Source: Tubulanus polymorphus
Lineage: Eukaryota > Nemertea > Palaeonemertea > Tubulaniformes > Tubulanidae
Length of the DNA stretch: 64,000 nt
Direction: 5' to 3'
Assembly: GCF_964204645.1 (NCBI RefSeq)
Contig: NC_134025.1
Location: 30,658,001 to 30,722,000 of the forward strand
Under the pieces are notes generated by a model. That model worked only from the letters and a program-made list of their open reading frames with translations. It had not been told where the DNA came from and did no database searches. Position numbers and translations under genes: made by a program. The stretch's first letter is position 1, and each line of letters begins with the position of its first letter. Below are positions 17,201 through 46,324 of this stretch, piece after piece.

Positions 17201-17243
17201 AATAATGGCAGCCGTTTTTGATCTTTCGAAATCGATAATCTAA
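2130..17243 (+). CDS. Small secreted LDL-receptor class A domain protein (three exons, 199 aa)
   Basis: Exons: 2130-2502, 16516-16679 and 17181-17243; phases agree (ATA G|AG at the first junction, codon boundary at the second) and all sites are GT/AG. The protein opens with a hydrophobic signal peptide (MNYAHSISICLHFMFMVILI...), followed by a Ser-rich acidic stretch (residues about 25-75), a Leu-rich amphipathic segment (RFELLQSVLQKL) and a basic stretch with two KR sites (MKSKR, NKKNKR) that could be proprotein-cleavage sites. Exon 2 encodes one LDLa domain: six cysteines with the end LCDLIENCPRGEDEDKTVC, whose Asp/Glu residues fit the calcium cage. A short amphipathic tail ends in FDLSKSII. 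Secreted animal proteins with a single LDLa domain include Jeb/HEN-1-type ligands and insect prohormone-4, but I cannot assign it to either. The 14-kb first intron could hide a further exon. The ATG at 2130 was chosen because it begins the signal peptide. Confidence 0.72.
2946..3054. repeat. 18-bp minisatellite
   Basis: About six copies of a unit like CACTGTGGGGCAGTGTGG, with a shorter GTGGCACTGC variant at the start. Seen directly. Confidence 0.9.
4206..4360. mobile_element. 155-bp MITE with pogo/Tigger-like ends
   Basis: Near-perfect terminal inverted repeats of about 24 bp begin CAGTAGAACTC at the left and end GAGTTCTACTG at the right, with three mismatches further in. The left flank is TA but the right flank is TC, so a TA target duplication is imperfect. 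The CAGTAGAAC start resembles known pogo/Tigger termini. No transposase is encoded. Confidence 0.55.
5022..5419. mobile_element. Inverted-repeat element of about 400 bp
   Basis: The ends mirror each other: TCATAGGCGTCCCC at the left and GGGGACGCCTATGA at the right. The interior has a second palindromic part around 5185-5285 (ACGACGATTTT / AAAATCG motifs). There is no open reading frame, which fits a non-autonomous DNA element. Confidence 0.5.
6868..7290. repeat. 47-bp minisatellite related to a MITE
   Basis: About nine tandem copies of a 47-bp unit containing AGACTGGTCTTAAGTTGT and ATTGGCTATAGAACCAAAAT. The same sequence, reverse-complemented, lies inside the palindromic element at 30849-30994, which suggests the array was amplified from a copy of that element. 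Confidence 0.9.
8028..8370. repeat. CT-rich irregular minisatellite
   Basis: Repeated CTCTCACCCTAGTCCCTC blocks separated by CT runs of variable length, seven or so copies. It lies about 140 bp before the large 26-bp array. Confidence 0.9.
8508..10246. repeat. 26-bp minisatellite, about 67 copies
   Basis: The unit is GGTGTCTGTAGGGGGTAATACTGACT (26 bp, allowing rotation), with recurrent variants: TACTG or TGCTG, GACTG or GGCTG, and GGGGGT, GGGCGT or GAGGGT. Because 26 is not a multiple of 3, three copies make 78 bp, so the minus strand stays open for 628 codons as a 26-residue repeat. I judge that frame to be an artefact of the repeat, not a gene. The array carries a G-run in each unit, giving strong strand asymmetry. 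Confidence 0.95.
10702..10815. mobile_element. Palindromic MITE-like element (GGGCCCGGTTTTAT family)
   Basis: The left half CTGGGCCCGGTTTTATTAAC is mirrored by a right half ending GTCCATAAAACCAGACCCTG, and the inner ACTGGTATTATCTTTAACCC is mirrored too. It is nearly all inverted repeat with a short centre and no coding capacity. Confidence 0.55.
11640..12284. repeat. 32-bp minisatellite, about 21 copies
   Basis: The unit contains CTGTTCAGGGTTCATATCAA followed by TCTCCCCTCTAC (32 bp). Several units have lost 5 bp (TCTCCCCTCCTG), giving 27-bp versions. Two units carry a GATCAGAG variant that recurs 128 bp apart, which suggests duplication of multi-unit blocks. Confidence 0.95.
12628..12905. 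repeat. 28-bp minisatellite
   Basis: About nine copies of a unit like TTAACTGACTTGACCAGTAG followed by TAAGATGG, with point variants and one-base length changes. Confidence 0.92.
13429..13489. repeat. CAG/CGG compound trinucleotide tract
   Basis: About 20 trinucleotides mixing CAG, CGG and TGG (CAGCAGCAGCGGCAGCGG...). No exon signals surround it, so it is treated as intronic. Confidence 0.9.
14108..14323. mobile_element. Short inverted-repeat element, copy 1 (GCTGCCAAC family)
   Basis: It begins GCTGCCAACTC and ends AGTTAGCAGC, so the ends are inverted. Inside are TTTTTTTCAGGAAAATTT and ATCAGTAATCAAC phrases, shared in the same order with the element at 39466-39641. Two related copies with inverted ends indicate a dispersed non-autonomous element. 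Confidence 0.55.
14694..15330. repeat. 29-bp minisatellite, about 22 copies
   Basis: The unit GCTCCTGGAGAGATGACTCT plus ATCTAGTGG is 29 bp (starts at 15017 and 15046 are exactly 29 apart). GAGAGATG and GATAGATG versions alternate in blocks. Confidence 0.95.
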
Positions 17244-18762
17244 ATACGTCGAGGATTTATAAACGTGAAGCAGAAAGGACGTTTTAAACGCCTGATTGTG
17301 GACAGATCGAGTGCGCGGTGCTCTTTAGCATCATTTCAACAACTGGATTTTTATACATAGGAGAATGGAGAAAATGAGCGCGCTGCGACTCCCCGCAATG
17401 TTTGGGACGATTACGACGACTAAAAAGGCACCGAATCATCCAAAACTTCGCGAATTATTTCTCAACAGTTTAATAGATATATATATATATAAGTATATTA
17501 TATATTCATCGAATTTTTTGTCTCAACGATTCGTGAATTTATTTCTTGAAAAGACGTTGCAAAAATTGTGAATCATGTTGTATGAACTTTTGATGTCGAC
17601 TGAATTTCAAACGCAAAATAATGTGATATAGGTCTATGTAAATTTGAAGCATTCATTTAGCCTATGAGTGTTCGGCCCTAGAGAGGTAGGAAACGGTCCT
17701 AAGGACATCAGAAAAAAATATTTCTGAAAATGTATCAAGAAAATTGTTCACTTAATTTGAAATTTGTGGCGTCCTGGGTGACATTGTTAAATGAAATATA
17801 ATCAATTGCGTATAGCCTAAATACCGAAAGATGTTGAATTATGTGAAAGACAAATGTTTGTGGGAAAAAATAGTTTTTCCTTATGTACTTTACACATAGA
17901 ACGGGTGGTGGACAAACAATTCTTTTTGTATGCATATATTATGCCTTCTCAAAAAATGAACGGACTGGAACAGGACACGGCCCTAATCACACAAAGGTTT
18001 TCGATGAATCTTTCAAGATGGGTTTATTAATCTGACATTTCTTAAATTATGATTTATTGCTTAAATCCTAAAAAAATTCAATTCAATTATTCTAGTTTAT
18101 TGATGCATAGATATTTATAAATTATTTATTCGTATTGTAATATATTTATTTATTGAATTATTTGTAATTAATTCAAAGTTTATACGGACCTCATTGCGAT
18201 GTCACGAGGTCACAGTTGTTGGATCCCCTAGTCAACTATTAAAAAACCCTATTTATTTCATTATAAAATGCATTCGTAACTTTCTCAAATTTCCCAATGC
18301 TTCATTCAGAATAACCGTCAAGTGATGTACGGTACAGAAGATTCTGGGGGAAATATGGGACTTTCTATAATGGTCAGAAATGATTGTAAAAATCACCTTC
18401 TTCGTCAATGTACTTCTTATTCTTGAATAAAGAATATTCTATGTTGTAAATATGAATTCAGAAAGACATGATTGTACATGTATGTATGAGAGGCCTATTA
18501 CTGGTTCAGCACGTGGCAAAGGTGACCACAATCTCACAGTTTGACGATTTTGTGGTTCAATTCGTCTGATAGAGGTCTTGTACGTGACGTCATTGATTGT
18601 TCGCCAATCAGTATGAGACGTTCCGTAACGTAAAAAAAAAGAAAATTACAAACTTGGAGGGTCCGTTTTGTATTATCACTGCAAGACCTTTGTAAGAAAT
18701 AATCGGGACCAGTTTCAAGTGTAATGATAGCATTTACAAGTATAGATGAATACAGAAAGTCT

Positions 18763-18931
18763 GGGTCCAGTTTCACGAAACTAGATTATGATATTTGATA
18801 TTTAATCTTTATTCGTTAAAGTATTACATTGCTTATATGACATTCGGAATTAGTTATTACGATTAGTTGTAATCGATGACCGTCTCAGTTTCAAATGAAC
18901 TGACCAATCAGCTTCGTGAGACTGGAGCCCG
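18763..18931. mobile_element. Inverted-repeat element (GGGTCCAGTTTCACGAA family)
   Basis: The left end GGTCCAGTTTCACGAAACTA mirrors the right end, which reads AGCTTCGTGAGACTGGAGCC. Related termini occur at about 23036-23275. There is no coding capacity. Confidence 0.45.
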
Positions 18932-20120
18932 ATTGCATTTCATCAGTTTAATATCCACGCGATATTGAAACAGATGTGACGTCACCACACATCAGCATGG
19001 CGCATGAAATTGAGCTGTAAATAAATCTCTACAAAAAGCTGTAAATTCTCTTTGAATAATTGAGTATTTTATCAATAGAAAGGGATATAATTCTCCAACG
19101 TTGTGTCATTATTCATTGATGTTAGCAATTATAATCTTGCAGATGGATGGTAATTTTTATTAAAAGCCTTACTATAGCCATTATACACGCCACCATTCAA
19201 ATAAAGGGGTCCTTAATCTTATATGTTCCACGGTCGACGATTTCTGGCTAATCTGCTGCAGCCCTGAACCTGCACCTCTGATGATAAAATGTCTAATGTC
19301 TGGTGTTAGTAGTTCATTTTCAATTAAAAATGTTTCTGGTGACGTCATGAACTCATGTGAAGTGAGGACGACGAGTTTTCGAAAGTTTGCTGATAAAATG
19401 TCTGGTGTCTGGTGTTGTGGATTAGGAAGAATGGCGATAAGGGTACAAGCTGAGGGGGTGCAGGGTCCAGGAAGCAGATTGATTCGACTGCATGTTATAA
19501 CCCACATGTATGACCATTTTTGGTCATAAATTGGGTACGAGTCAAAATCTAAGACAGAACCAGTTTATTCTATATATGCGCGCTAAACTATCTCTGTAGG
19601 CGTAAGGAAATCTCGGAGAAGCATTAGCAAATGTAAAATGGGCATTTTTAATTTTTACTGGAGATAATTACCGCACTCTTTACTAAGATGATAAATCGCT
19701 GGCATTTCTCATGATTATCTATAAAATGATGATGTAAATTTCTATAAGTTGATGTAGTTCGTGATGTTGTTCATTTCGTTTTCCAAAATGTTCATAAACC
19801 GGTTCCCCACTCTCGCACGGTGCCCGATCGTAAAACCGCGGTTTGCACGGTGCCCGATCTCCTGATGTTTGACAGTTATGTATGTGTTTATTTGTTAAAT
19901 AAGCATCGAAACCTCTAGTAAAAAAAAAAATGTTTAAAACGAAGTTATATCGATATTGAATAAGTATATCGACAGTTTATGTAATAAATATACCCCCTAC
20001 GAGGGTATATACATATATATATACATATATATATATACAGCTATAAATAAAGTGACAATATTTATGATAGCGACTTTGTTGTCGATTGATTGAATTTCTG
20101 TTGTATTCTTTGAATAGTCA

Positions 20121-20204
20121 GGACCCGGTTCAACAAGTCAGAGTTAGGATTTGACTCGTTGAAAATTAATTAACTCTTACTCACAACTCTATGGAACCGG
20201 GTCC
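20121..20204. mobile_element. 84-bp palindromic element (GGACCCGGTTC family)
   Basis: Perfect 11-bp inverted ends, GGACCCGGTTC and GAACCGGGTCC, with further inner complementarity (AGAGTTAGG / AACTCTTACTC type). Related palindromes lie at 25217-25332 and 36332-36454. Confidence 0.5.
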
Positions 20205-21679
20205 AGTGTGGAGGTGTTTTTGAAATTTTACTTATCATTTTAGAGCTTTCTGAGCATCTCTGAGAGGCATTTAGTCAAGAAACATAGGTTTGATATTTAG
20301 GAAAAATATCTATTGTGTATCTCAGGTGGTTAGAACGGCAAATTTTGATACAGAGAAAAAATAAAAAGGCAGTTTAAAATTCCGACCGTGTCGGGCGACA
20401 CGGTCGACACGGTCTAAATCTGCCCCTGGTGTATGGCGAACGATGCTGCTCGGGTGGGTAGAAGGTATTATTGGGGTCGAGGAACTAAATCCCTGCCCTT
20501 CCCATCGTGGTTGTTCAAACAGTACGCGGTTATGATACCAGAGGTTAAAATGCCAACAGGAAATATGCTGCACAATGTCCGTATATTCATATTCAAAATT
20601 ATAACAACTAAAACAGAATTTGAATCTAATGCTTTCAAGGAAACTTCTGAATCGATTTATCATAACAAATTAGTGCGTCAATTATTGATTTGATATCATA
20701 AATTGCAACAGGAAATTCATTGATCTAGATATCTTCACTGTGTATTCATTTTCTAATTACCAATAATCTAGACATATATATATATCTAAATGTCATCTAG
20801 TGTGAATATGACTATCATGTCCAATGTTAATATATTCTCATGTTTTAATGACCTATGCCTAACTTTTTAAGGAAGTGATTCACTTTTTAATTTCTATCAT
20901 TTAGAAATATGTGATATCTTAACTGTGCATTCAATACGTGAGAATCTAGTGTTTGATAAGAATATCATATCTAATGTAAATGGATTATCATACGAGCCTT
21001 AATTGTCATCCCCGCATCCTTCATGTCATTTTTACTACTGGCATTATTACCTGGATTCATTCAAACCTACAAATTTGATCCTGTTGGACACAGAAGGGGG
21101 GCCCACGTGTGGCTTTCAGCTCAGTGGAAAGTGAGAAATTCAATATTCACTTTACGTGGGTGACACCGGTGTGGCGTCGTGAGTGGTCTCGGGGTGTTGA
21201 TTATCATTAACGAACAACCATAGATGACGTCAGTAACAGACCACCTACCGGGTGCATCAGGACCGAACTTGGTGCAGTTCGAAAAAGGGGAAAGTTTTTC
21301 CGCCGAAGTCAAACAAATCATTTATGTGCTGTTAAAAAACAACAGCAAAAAATATGTTCCCCGATAATGATGAAATATCATTATAGCATGTTCAGTGCGC
21401 CACCTCGGCAGTCTAACTGGAATTTATTCTTTTTGGTTGTTGTATCTGTAAGTTGTTATTCGCATTATCCATCGACAAAATGATTGTCCAGACAAACTAC
21501 GGCGAATTTAGCAAGTTTTACTGTTAAGTCCGATCAACAACAGCATCCTCTTAATCTCACGTGCTGGGCTAAATTTTTCTTCGTCCCGACGATGGCGTTA
21601 CGACAGACTTTGACTGTAGGCCAGACTGATCATTTGAAATAACATGTGAAATAATAAGAATTAGAAATAAAAATAATCA

Positions 21680-23373
21680 TTTATTCTTCGTTAAGAGCCA
21701 TATTACAAGTGTGTGTATCCCCTTTATCCAAATATCAATTATTACATACATTATTTACAAAAGCCCAGTAACATAAAAACATGTTAAACATATGAACAAT
21801 TTCACTTTTTATTCTTTGGACTCAAGATAGAGAAAATAATAGACCAGATGAACCTCAAAGTAAGAATCTCACGGAAATTTTCAAAATTATCCATCGGTAA
21901 CCTGTCAGAGGCAGAATTAAGTGTCTCACGTTGTAATTTAAGTACGTCTTTAAAGCATGTACATCCTTGACATGTCATCTCTCTGCTAATGACAGTTCAT
22001 GATTATTACACCCAATATACTGCAATCATTCGGATATAATGAGAAAACCATCTCAAGATATGAATAAATTAGATTAATCGAATGCGTGACTTTGATGCGT
22101 GACAAGTGATGAAACCCAATATACAGGGAACAATGCAAACAATAGTTATATTTGGAACGTAATAGTTGAAGTCAACGAAGTCATATTATCAGTACATCGA
22201 CACTTTCAGAAACAGTTTTACAATACACACGTGTGGAATGTATCAATTTACATTTTCATTTCCAAGTTTAGTTCATACACATCTTACAAAATTTAACTTT
22301 ATAAGGCGAAATATAAAGCATCATAGAAAGCTAATAAATATACAAGATAATTTCATAACCTCTGGTTCTGTTGAAATCAATCAATCTATACTTGAGTGCA
22401 TGAGTGGTTTGTGGAAGGTTTGTTTAACGTCTCATACTGGACCACGATCTCACAGACTGACATCCAGAACATGATTATTACACAACCAGAGGTGACGCGA
22501 CCATAATTTGGTGGTATCTCAGCTTAAATACCGCAGTAGAGCAGCAAGACAGCATGAAATCTAAAACAATGTAGAAGATTCGTTTTCGAGTCGATGATTT
22601 CAGTTATAGTGACTTTTCAATTATGGCTCAATTATACTATATCGATATCTATGTCTACCAAAATTGATCAGTAATATTTGAATTATGTTATTCTGTGTAC
22701 AAAATAGAAAAGAAAAATTGACTAGTTCATTTCAGGAGACAATACTTCTGGTTACAGTTACATTCAAGACCTAAAACGTTGAAGTCTGATTTAATTCTAC
22801 TGGTATGTAGAATGTTACATTATGAATTACTTTGTGATTATTTATATCATCTGTTATCAGCAAACAGTTGATGCTGAACATAAAATATGAAAAACAACTC
22901 ATCGGAAAAACGTTGGAAGAAATATTCAACAATATTCATTTAACGCACAAAACATCGGTGATAATATTGAGCAAATTACAAAATAAAATTCGGTAGCTTG
23001 TGATGAAAGCAAACAACTGAAGATCAACAGCAGGATCCGGTTTCACAAAAAAATCATTCGCTCCTAAATCGATGTAAGATAAACTGAATCAGTGGAGAGA
23101 TTGAATTGATTTTAGAGTTGAATGATTTTATGCGAAACAGGGTTAAGTTTCACGAAAGAGTTTAAGCTTGAAACGGTTAAGTTTGAATTATTGTCATCAT
23201 TCATTAACACGATGGAACCAATAGAGAAATTAAACAAAAAATTTGAGTTAAACTTTTTCGCGAAACCGAACTCAGGACCTGAAATTTGAGCAAAATATCA
23301 CAGCTCGCTTAACATCGAATATCAAAAACAGAAATTACGATTAAACAGAAACGATAATATTTCAAAGTTCGAT
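21680..23373 (-). other. Putative 3' UTR of IGF2R
   Basis: The 1.7 kb after the IGF2R stop codon (reading the minus strand) contains no recognisable exon. The first good AATAAA on the minus strand that I would choose is at 21680-21685, but UTR length is a guess. Positions 23036-23275 hold two adjacent inverted-repeat elements with ends like GGTTTCACAAAAAAATCATT. Confidence 0.35.
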
Positions 23374-42992
<19,619 letters not shown>

Positions 42993-44550
42993 TTTAATTA
43001 TAGATCATGTGAATTTTGAGAACCCGGAAGTAAATTCGACGGCTCACGGAAATTTCCCATCCAGGAAATGCTGGTTGATAGTGAACTCTAATTCACGGTC
43101 AGCAGTAGTGATTCCAGTCAACAACCGCAATAAAGTCCGGCGCGATGAACAGCGGTGAGTGGGAATTTTTCCTATCGTATTTCAGCCAATCGTTGAATGT
43201 GGCTTGTGTTAATCATGGTTAATGGTACCAGCCTTCGTTCTGTTTGAAACTGCAGGTCGGACTCGCCAAGACTTAAAACGCAGATTATCATTTCATAATG
43301 TAAATCGTTGTTTTTTCACTATGAAGATGGATGGCAGGATTCTGTAAACAGTTGTTTGTAGGTTTTTCTTAGTACCGGGATGCCAGTTGCTACTGTGGCG
43401 AGTCTCTCTGGCAGCTAGTTGTTACAATATCGGTCACATGTAATCTAATCAAATAAGATTTGCACAACAAGATGAATTTGACGACCTGTTCAAAACGGCT
43501 GACTCGAAAATACCGCCCCGGTTATTGAAATATTATTTCCTATGAATGAGTTTCAGTTTGTCTTTACAAAATTTTGACCATTTTATATCAGCTTTTTGAA
43601 AAAGATTTGTGAGCACGCCATCTTCAAATCGTATCAAATCACCGTGTTAAATTCAAAAATTCGACCAAATCAAAATTGAAAACCTTTTCTCCTGCCATGA
43701 TTGGATGAATTGGTCTTTTAGTCTTCTATCTTAGAAATAGTGGTTCATTTTATATTTCCTCTGTGTGAAATAATGTGCTTAGCCTGAACGTTAGTCAGGA
43801 TTTTAAAAGGTTGTATGTGCCAAAATTTGTTGACATAGTTTTTAGACTTAACTTTTAGACGCAATAAAATAATTGATATGCATAATATTCTCGTTTTTGG
43901 ATTTCAGTGATGTTTTAAAAATCATGACTTGGCCAAAAAGTGTGTGCTGCGCCTACAGTTCTGTACATACTGGCCATGCTTTTTAACATTTGTTTGGAAA
44001 CCAATTTCTTCGTTCTGAAATCATTTAAATGTATCTTGGCTGACCAGTGCGTTGCGCTCTTAAAAATTGTACCAGAAATTGTAGAGCAGATGTATAACAT
44101 GAACAGCTCGAGTTCACATTGGACCATAACATTAGGCGGTGTTCCGCATTCGAACGAGTATTTACAGAACTGTAGATGTACTCTTCCCTTAGCTTTGATA
44201 ATTATTTCAAAGGCTCATATAAGGGAAGTTGTATAACGTGACGGATTTGACCGACTAATTCGATTTCACCTAGAGTTCTGACTTAAGAGCTTTCATTGCT
44301 CTGTACGATGATCATACCTTGTTATTTAAAAACAGTAACTTCATCTTAAAGGAGACTTTAGTATTCACATAAGGGAGTTATAGCCAGGAATAACTTGGTC
44401 TTAACAAAATTAATGATATCATTGTTGATTATTTACTGATAGTATAATCATTAAATGTTTCTAAAGCTAGAAGAAAAAATGTCAGGACACGTATTTCAAG
44501 TGAAGTGATAATGTCTGAAAGTCTTAATTAAGATGATGCAAGTAGGCAAA
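42993..44550. other. Intergenic region: IGF2R promoter side
   Basis: Contains the 5' flank of IGF2R (minus strand). I see no TATA box close upstream of 42992. A 98-codon plus-strand frame at 43940-44236 has no family signature and no splice context. Nothing else was recognised. Confidence 0.45.
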
Positions 44551-44861
44551 TAGTTTTATTCTTATGACAACTATTATACGCTAAATGACAGTATTATACT
44601 CAAGGAATTTATCATGTAAGTTCCTCATAAACATATAATAATTTCATTTTCATTGACATTATTTTTACTAGAAAACTATATTTAAAACTATAATATGAAA
44701 CTTATCTTCATCCGTCGACTCTAACCTGCAATATAGTTTTCTAGTAAAAATAATGTTAATGAAAATGAAATTATTATATGTTTATGAGGAACTTACATGA
44801 TAAATTCCTTGAGTATAATACTGTCATTTAGCGTATAATAGTTGTGATAAGAATAAAACTA
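44551..44861. repeat. Large palindrome: 132-bp inverted repeats with captured GPCR sequence
   Basis: The left arm 44551-44682 and right arm 44730-44861 are reverse complements with no gaps and only two mismatches over 132 bp. The 47-bp loop (44683-44729) contains GAAACTTATCTTCATCCGTC plus GACTCTAA (44697-44724), identical over 28 bp to coding positions 45201-45228 of GPCR copy 2, in the same orientation. It lies 330 bp before that gene. There is no coding capacity and no clear target duplication. Confidence 0.92.
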
Positions 44862-44985
44862 CACTGTTCATCATTCATGTTGTATCACTTCAAACTTTTA
44901 GTTTAGTTTGGTTTAGTTTAGTTTATAGCAACTTTTTCATGAAGTTGCGTATACCTGTGCATACCTGTGCATCACCAATTAGTGG

Positions 44986-44992
44986 TATAAAA
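44986..44992 (+). promoter_or_regulatory. TATA box of GPCR copy 2
   Basis: TATAAAA in GTGGTATAAAATAGCTTTAA, about 200 bp before the start codon, in the same sequence context as before copy 1. The downstream leader GCTAATTAGGGTTTGGTCGA and the following CACCAGACACA are identical in both genes. Confidence 0.6.
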
Positions 44993-45193
44993 TAGCTTTA
45001 ATTTCATAGTATGTTTCTGCTGATAGAAATCTAAACTCAGATTTAGAAATATTTGTGACATGTAATGTATCGAATTCAACGTAAAACTGGTATTGATATC
45101 GCTGCAGCCGCTAATTAGGGTTTGGTCGACACCAGACACAAATCTATTTCTCTCTCGCGTAGAGTAGATCGGACCGCGGCATCATCCGCTCCT

Positions 45194-46315
45194 ATGGACG
45201 GAAACTTATCTTCATCCGTCGACTCTAAAACGGGAGTTAGAGTCTATTCTCCAGCTGAGCCAGTCGTCGATGGCACAATTTATTATCGTGATAATTGTGG
45301 GGTTAGATCATTCGAAGGAACTTACGAGATATATCTAAGGCTTTATGGAGGCTTCTCCATCATAATACTCGGCATTCCGTTAAACATTTTGATTATCGTT
45401 GCATTACGAGCTCAGAGTTCAACTCACATTTCGTTTTATCTTTTACGTTGGTTGGCGTTTTGGGACATCATGTTTTTGATCTGGCGCGGGATACAGGGAC
45501 CTGTGCGTTATCTACTAGCGTGGCTAATACAAGGAGAGTTTATATTTGAAATACGGTGGCATTCTTATTTCATGCCATGGCTTTATGTCCTGGCACATTT
45601 ACCACGATATACATCTCAAATGACCCGGAACTGGATAACTGTCGCTGTCGTCGTACAACGAACTTTATCAATTTTATTTCCATTTTTCACTAAACGAACT
45701 ATTACAAGATTTAGAATCAAAGTCATGAACGTTTTTGTTTCCATAATTTCTGCGGCAATGTATAGCCCTTATTTTGCTACCGTTAAAATTGTTTATTTTT
45801 GGGATGTCTGCACAAACCGTTATCACAGGAAAATCATTGAAAAAGAAGCAAAGCATTTAAAATATATTTTTTCGTTAATGTTTGCCGTTTACGGACCAAT
45901 CTTTAAGGAATATCTACCGAGTGTATCATTGATTCTTTTCAATATTGTTTTGATAGTAAAACTGCGACAAATTCAGAATAAGCGCAAAGAAGATTTCACC
46001 TCACACGGAGGTGAGGATAAAAATAGAAATATTGATGTTAAAGCTACTAAAATGGCGATATCAGTTGTTTTGATTTTTCTGGTTTTTGAAGGACCTAGTT
46101 CACTCTCAACGATATCTCGTTACATTCGATCTCGCTTCAAGAATCTTCCTGATTTACCACGTGAATGGCATATATATGTCGACCCAGCTGTCGGAACTCT
46201 TTTTCCAATGTTGAATTCTTCATCTAACTTTTTCTTGTACTGTATTGTAAATAGTACGTTTAGAAAAACAGCTCTGAAACTTTTACGAGACCGATGTAGG
46301 CGAAAAGCGACGTGA
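45194..46315 (+). CDS. Intronless rhodopsin-class GPCR, copy 2 (373 aa)
   Basis: A close paralogue of the nested receptor: the same N-terminal YYRDNCGVRSF, helix 1 IIILGIPLNILIIVAL, helix 2 FYLLRWLAFWDIMFLIW, helix 3 end WITVAVVVQRTLSILFPF, the identical third-loop phrase FTSHGGEDKNR and helix 7 NSSSNFFLYCIVNSTFRK. Differences cluster in the extracellular loops and helix 4. Both copies are open over full length, so both seem functional. The ATG at 45194 (CTCCTATGG) matches the start of copy 1. It is transcribed away from IGF2R. An AATAAA begins four bases after the stop. Confidence 0.86.
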   Translation: MDGNLSSSVDSKTGVRVYSPAEPVVDGTIYYRDNCGVRSFEGTYEIYLRLYGGFSIIILGIPLNILIIVALRAQSSTHISFYLLRWLAFWDIMFLIWRGIQGPVRYLLAWLIQGEFIFEIRWHSYFMPWLYVLAHLPRYTSQMTRNWITVAVVVQRTLSILFPFFTKRTITRFRIKVMNVFVSIISAAMYSPYFATVKIVYFWDVCTNRYHRKIIEKEAKHLKYIFSLMFAVYGPIFKEYLPSVSLILFNIVLIVKLRQIQNKRKEDFTSHGGEDKNRNIDVKATKMAISVVLIFLVFEGPSSLSTISRYIRSRFKNLPDLPREWHIYVDPAVGTLFPMLNSSSNFFLYCIVNSTFRKTALKLLRDRCRRKAT

Positions 46316-46318
46316 TCA

Positions 46319-46324
46319 AATAAA
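46319..46324 (+). terminator. Possible poly(A) signal of GPCR copy 2
   Basis: AATAAA directly after the stop codon at 46313-46315. If used it would give a very short 3' UTR, so a later site is also possible. Confidence 0.3.

Larger units (their letters stand above)
17244..21679. other. 3' UTR of the LDLa gene and intergenic DNA
   Basis: The first part is probably 3' UTR of the plus-strand gene; an AATAAA at 18426-18431 is a possible poly(A) signal but several AT-rich alternatives exist. Inverted-repeat elements lie at 18763-18931 and 20121-20204, and a dispersed repeat at about 19278-19400. An AT dinucleotide patch is at about 20003-20040. The short reading frames here (for example 18534-18776, 20433-20693 and 21121-21321) show no family signature. 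Confidence 0.5.

Noticed and set aside
43940-44236. 98-codon plus-strand frame between IGF2R and the second GPCR
   Set aside because: No signature, signal peptide or splice context; it could be chance in AT-rich DNA.
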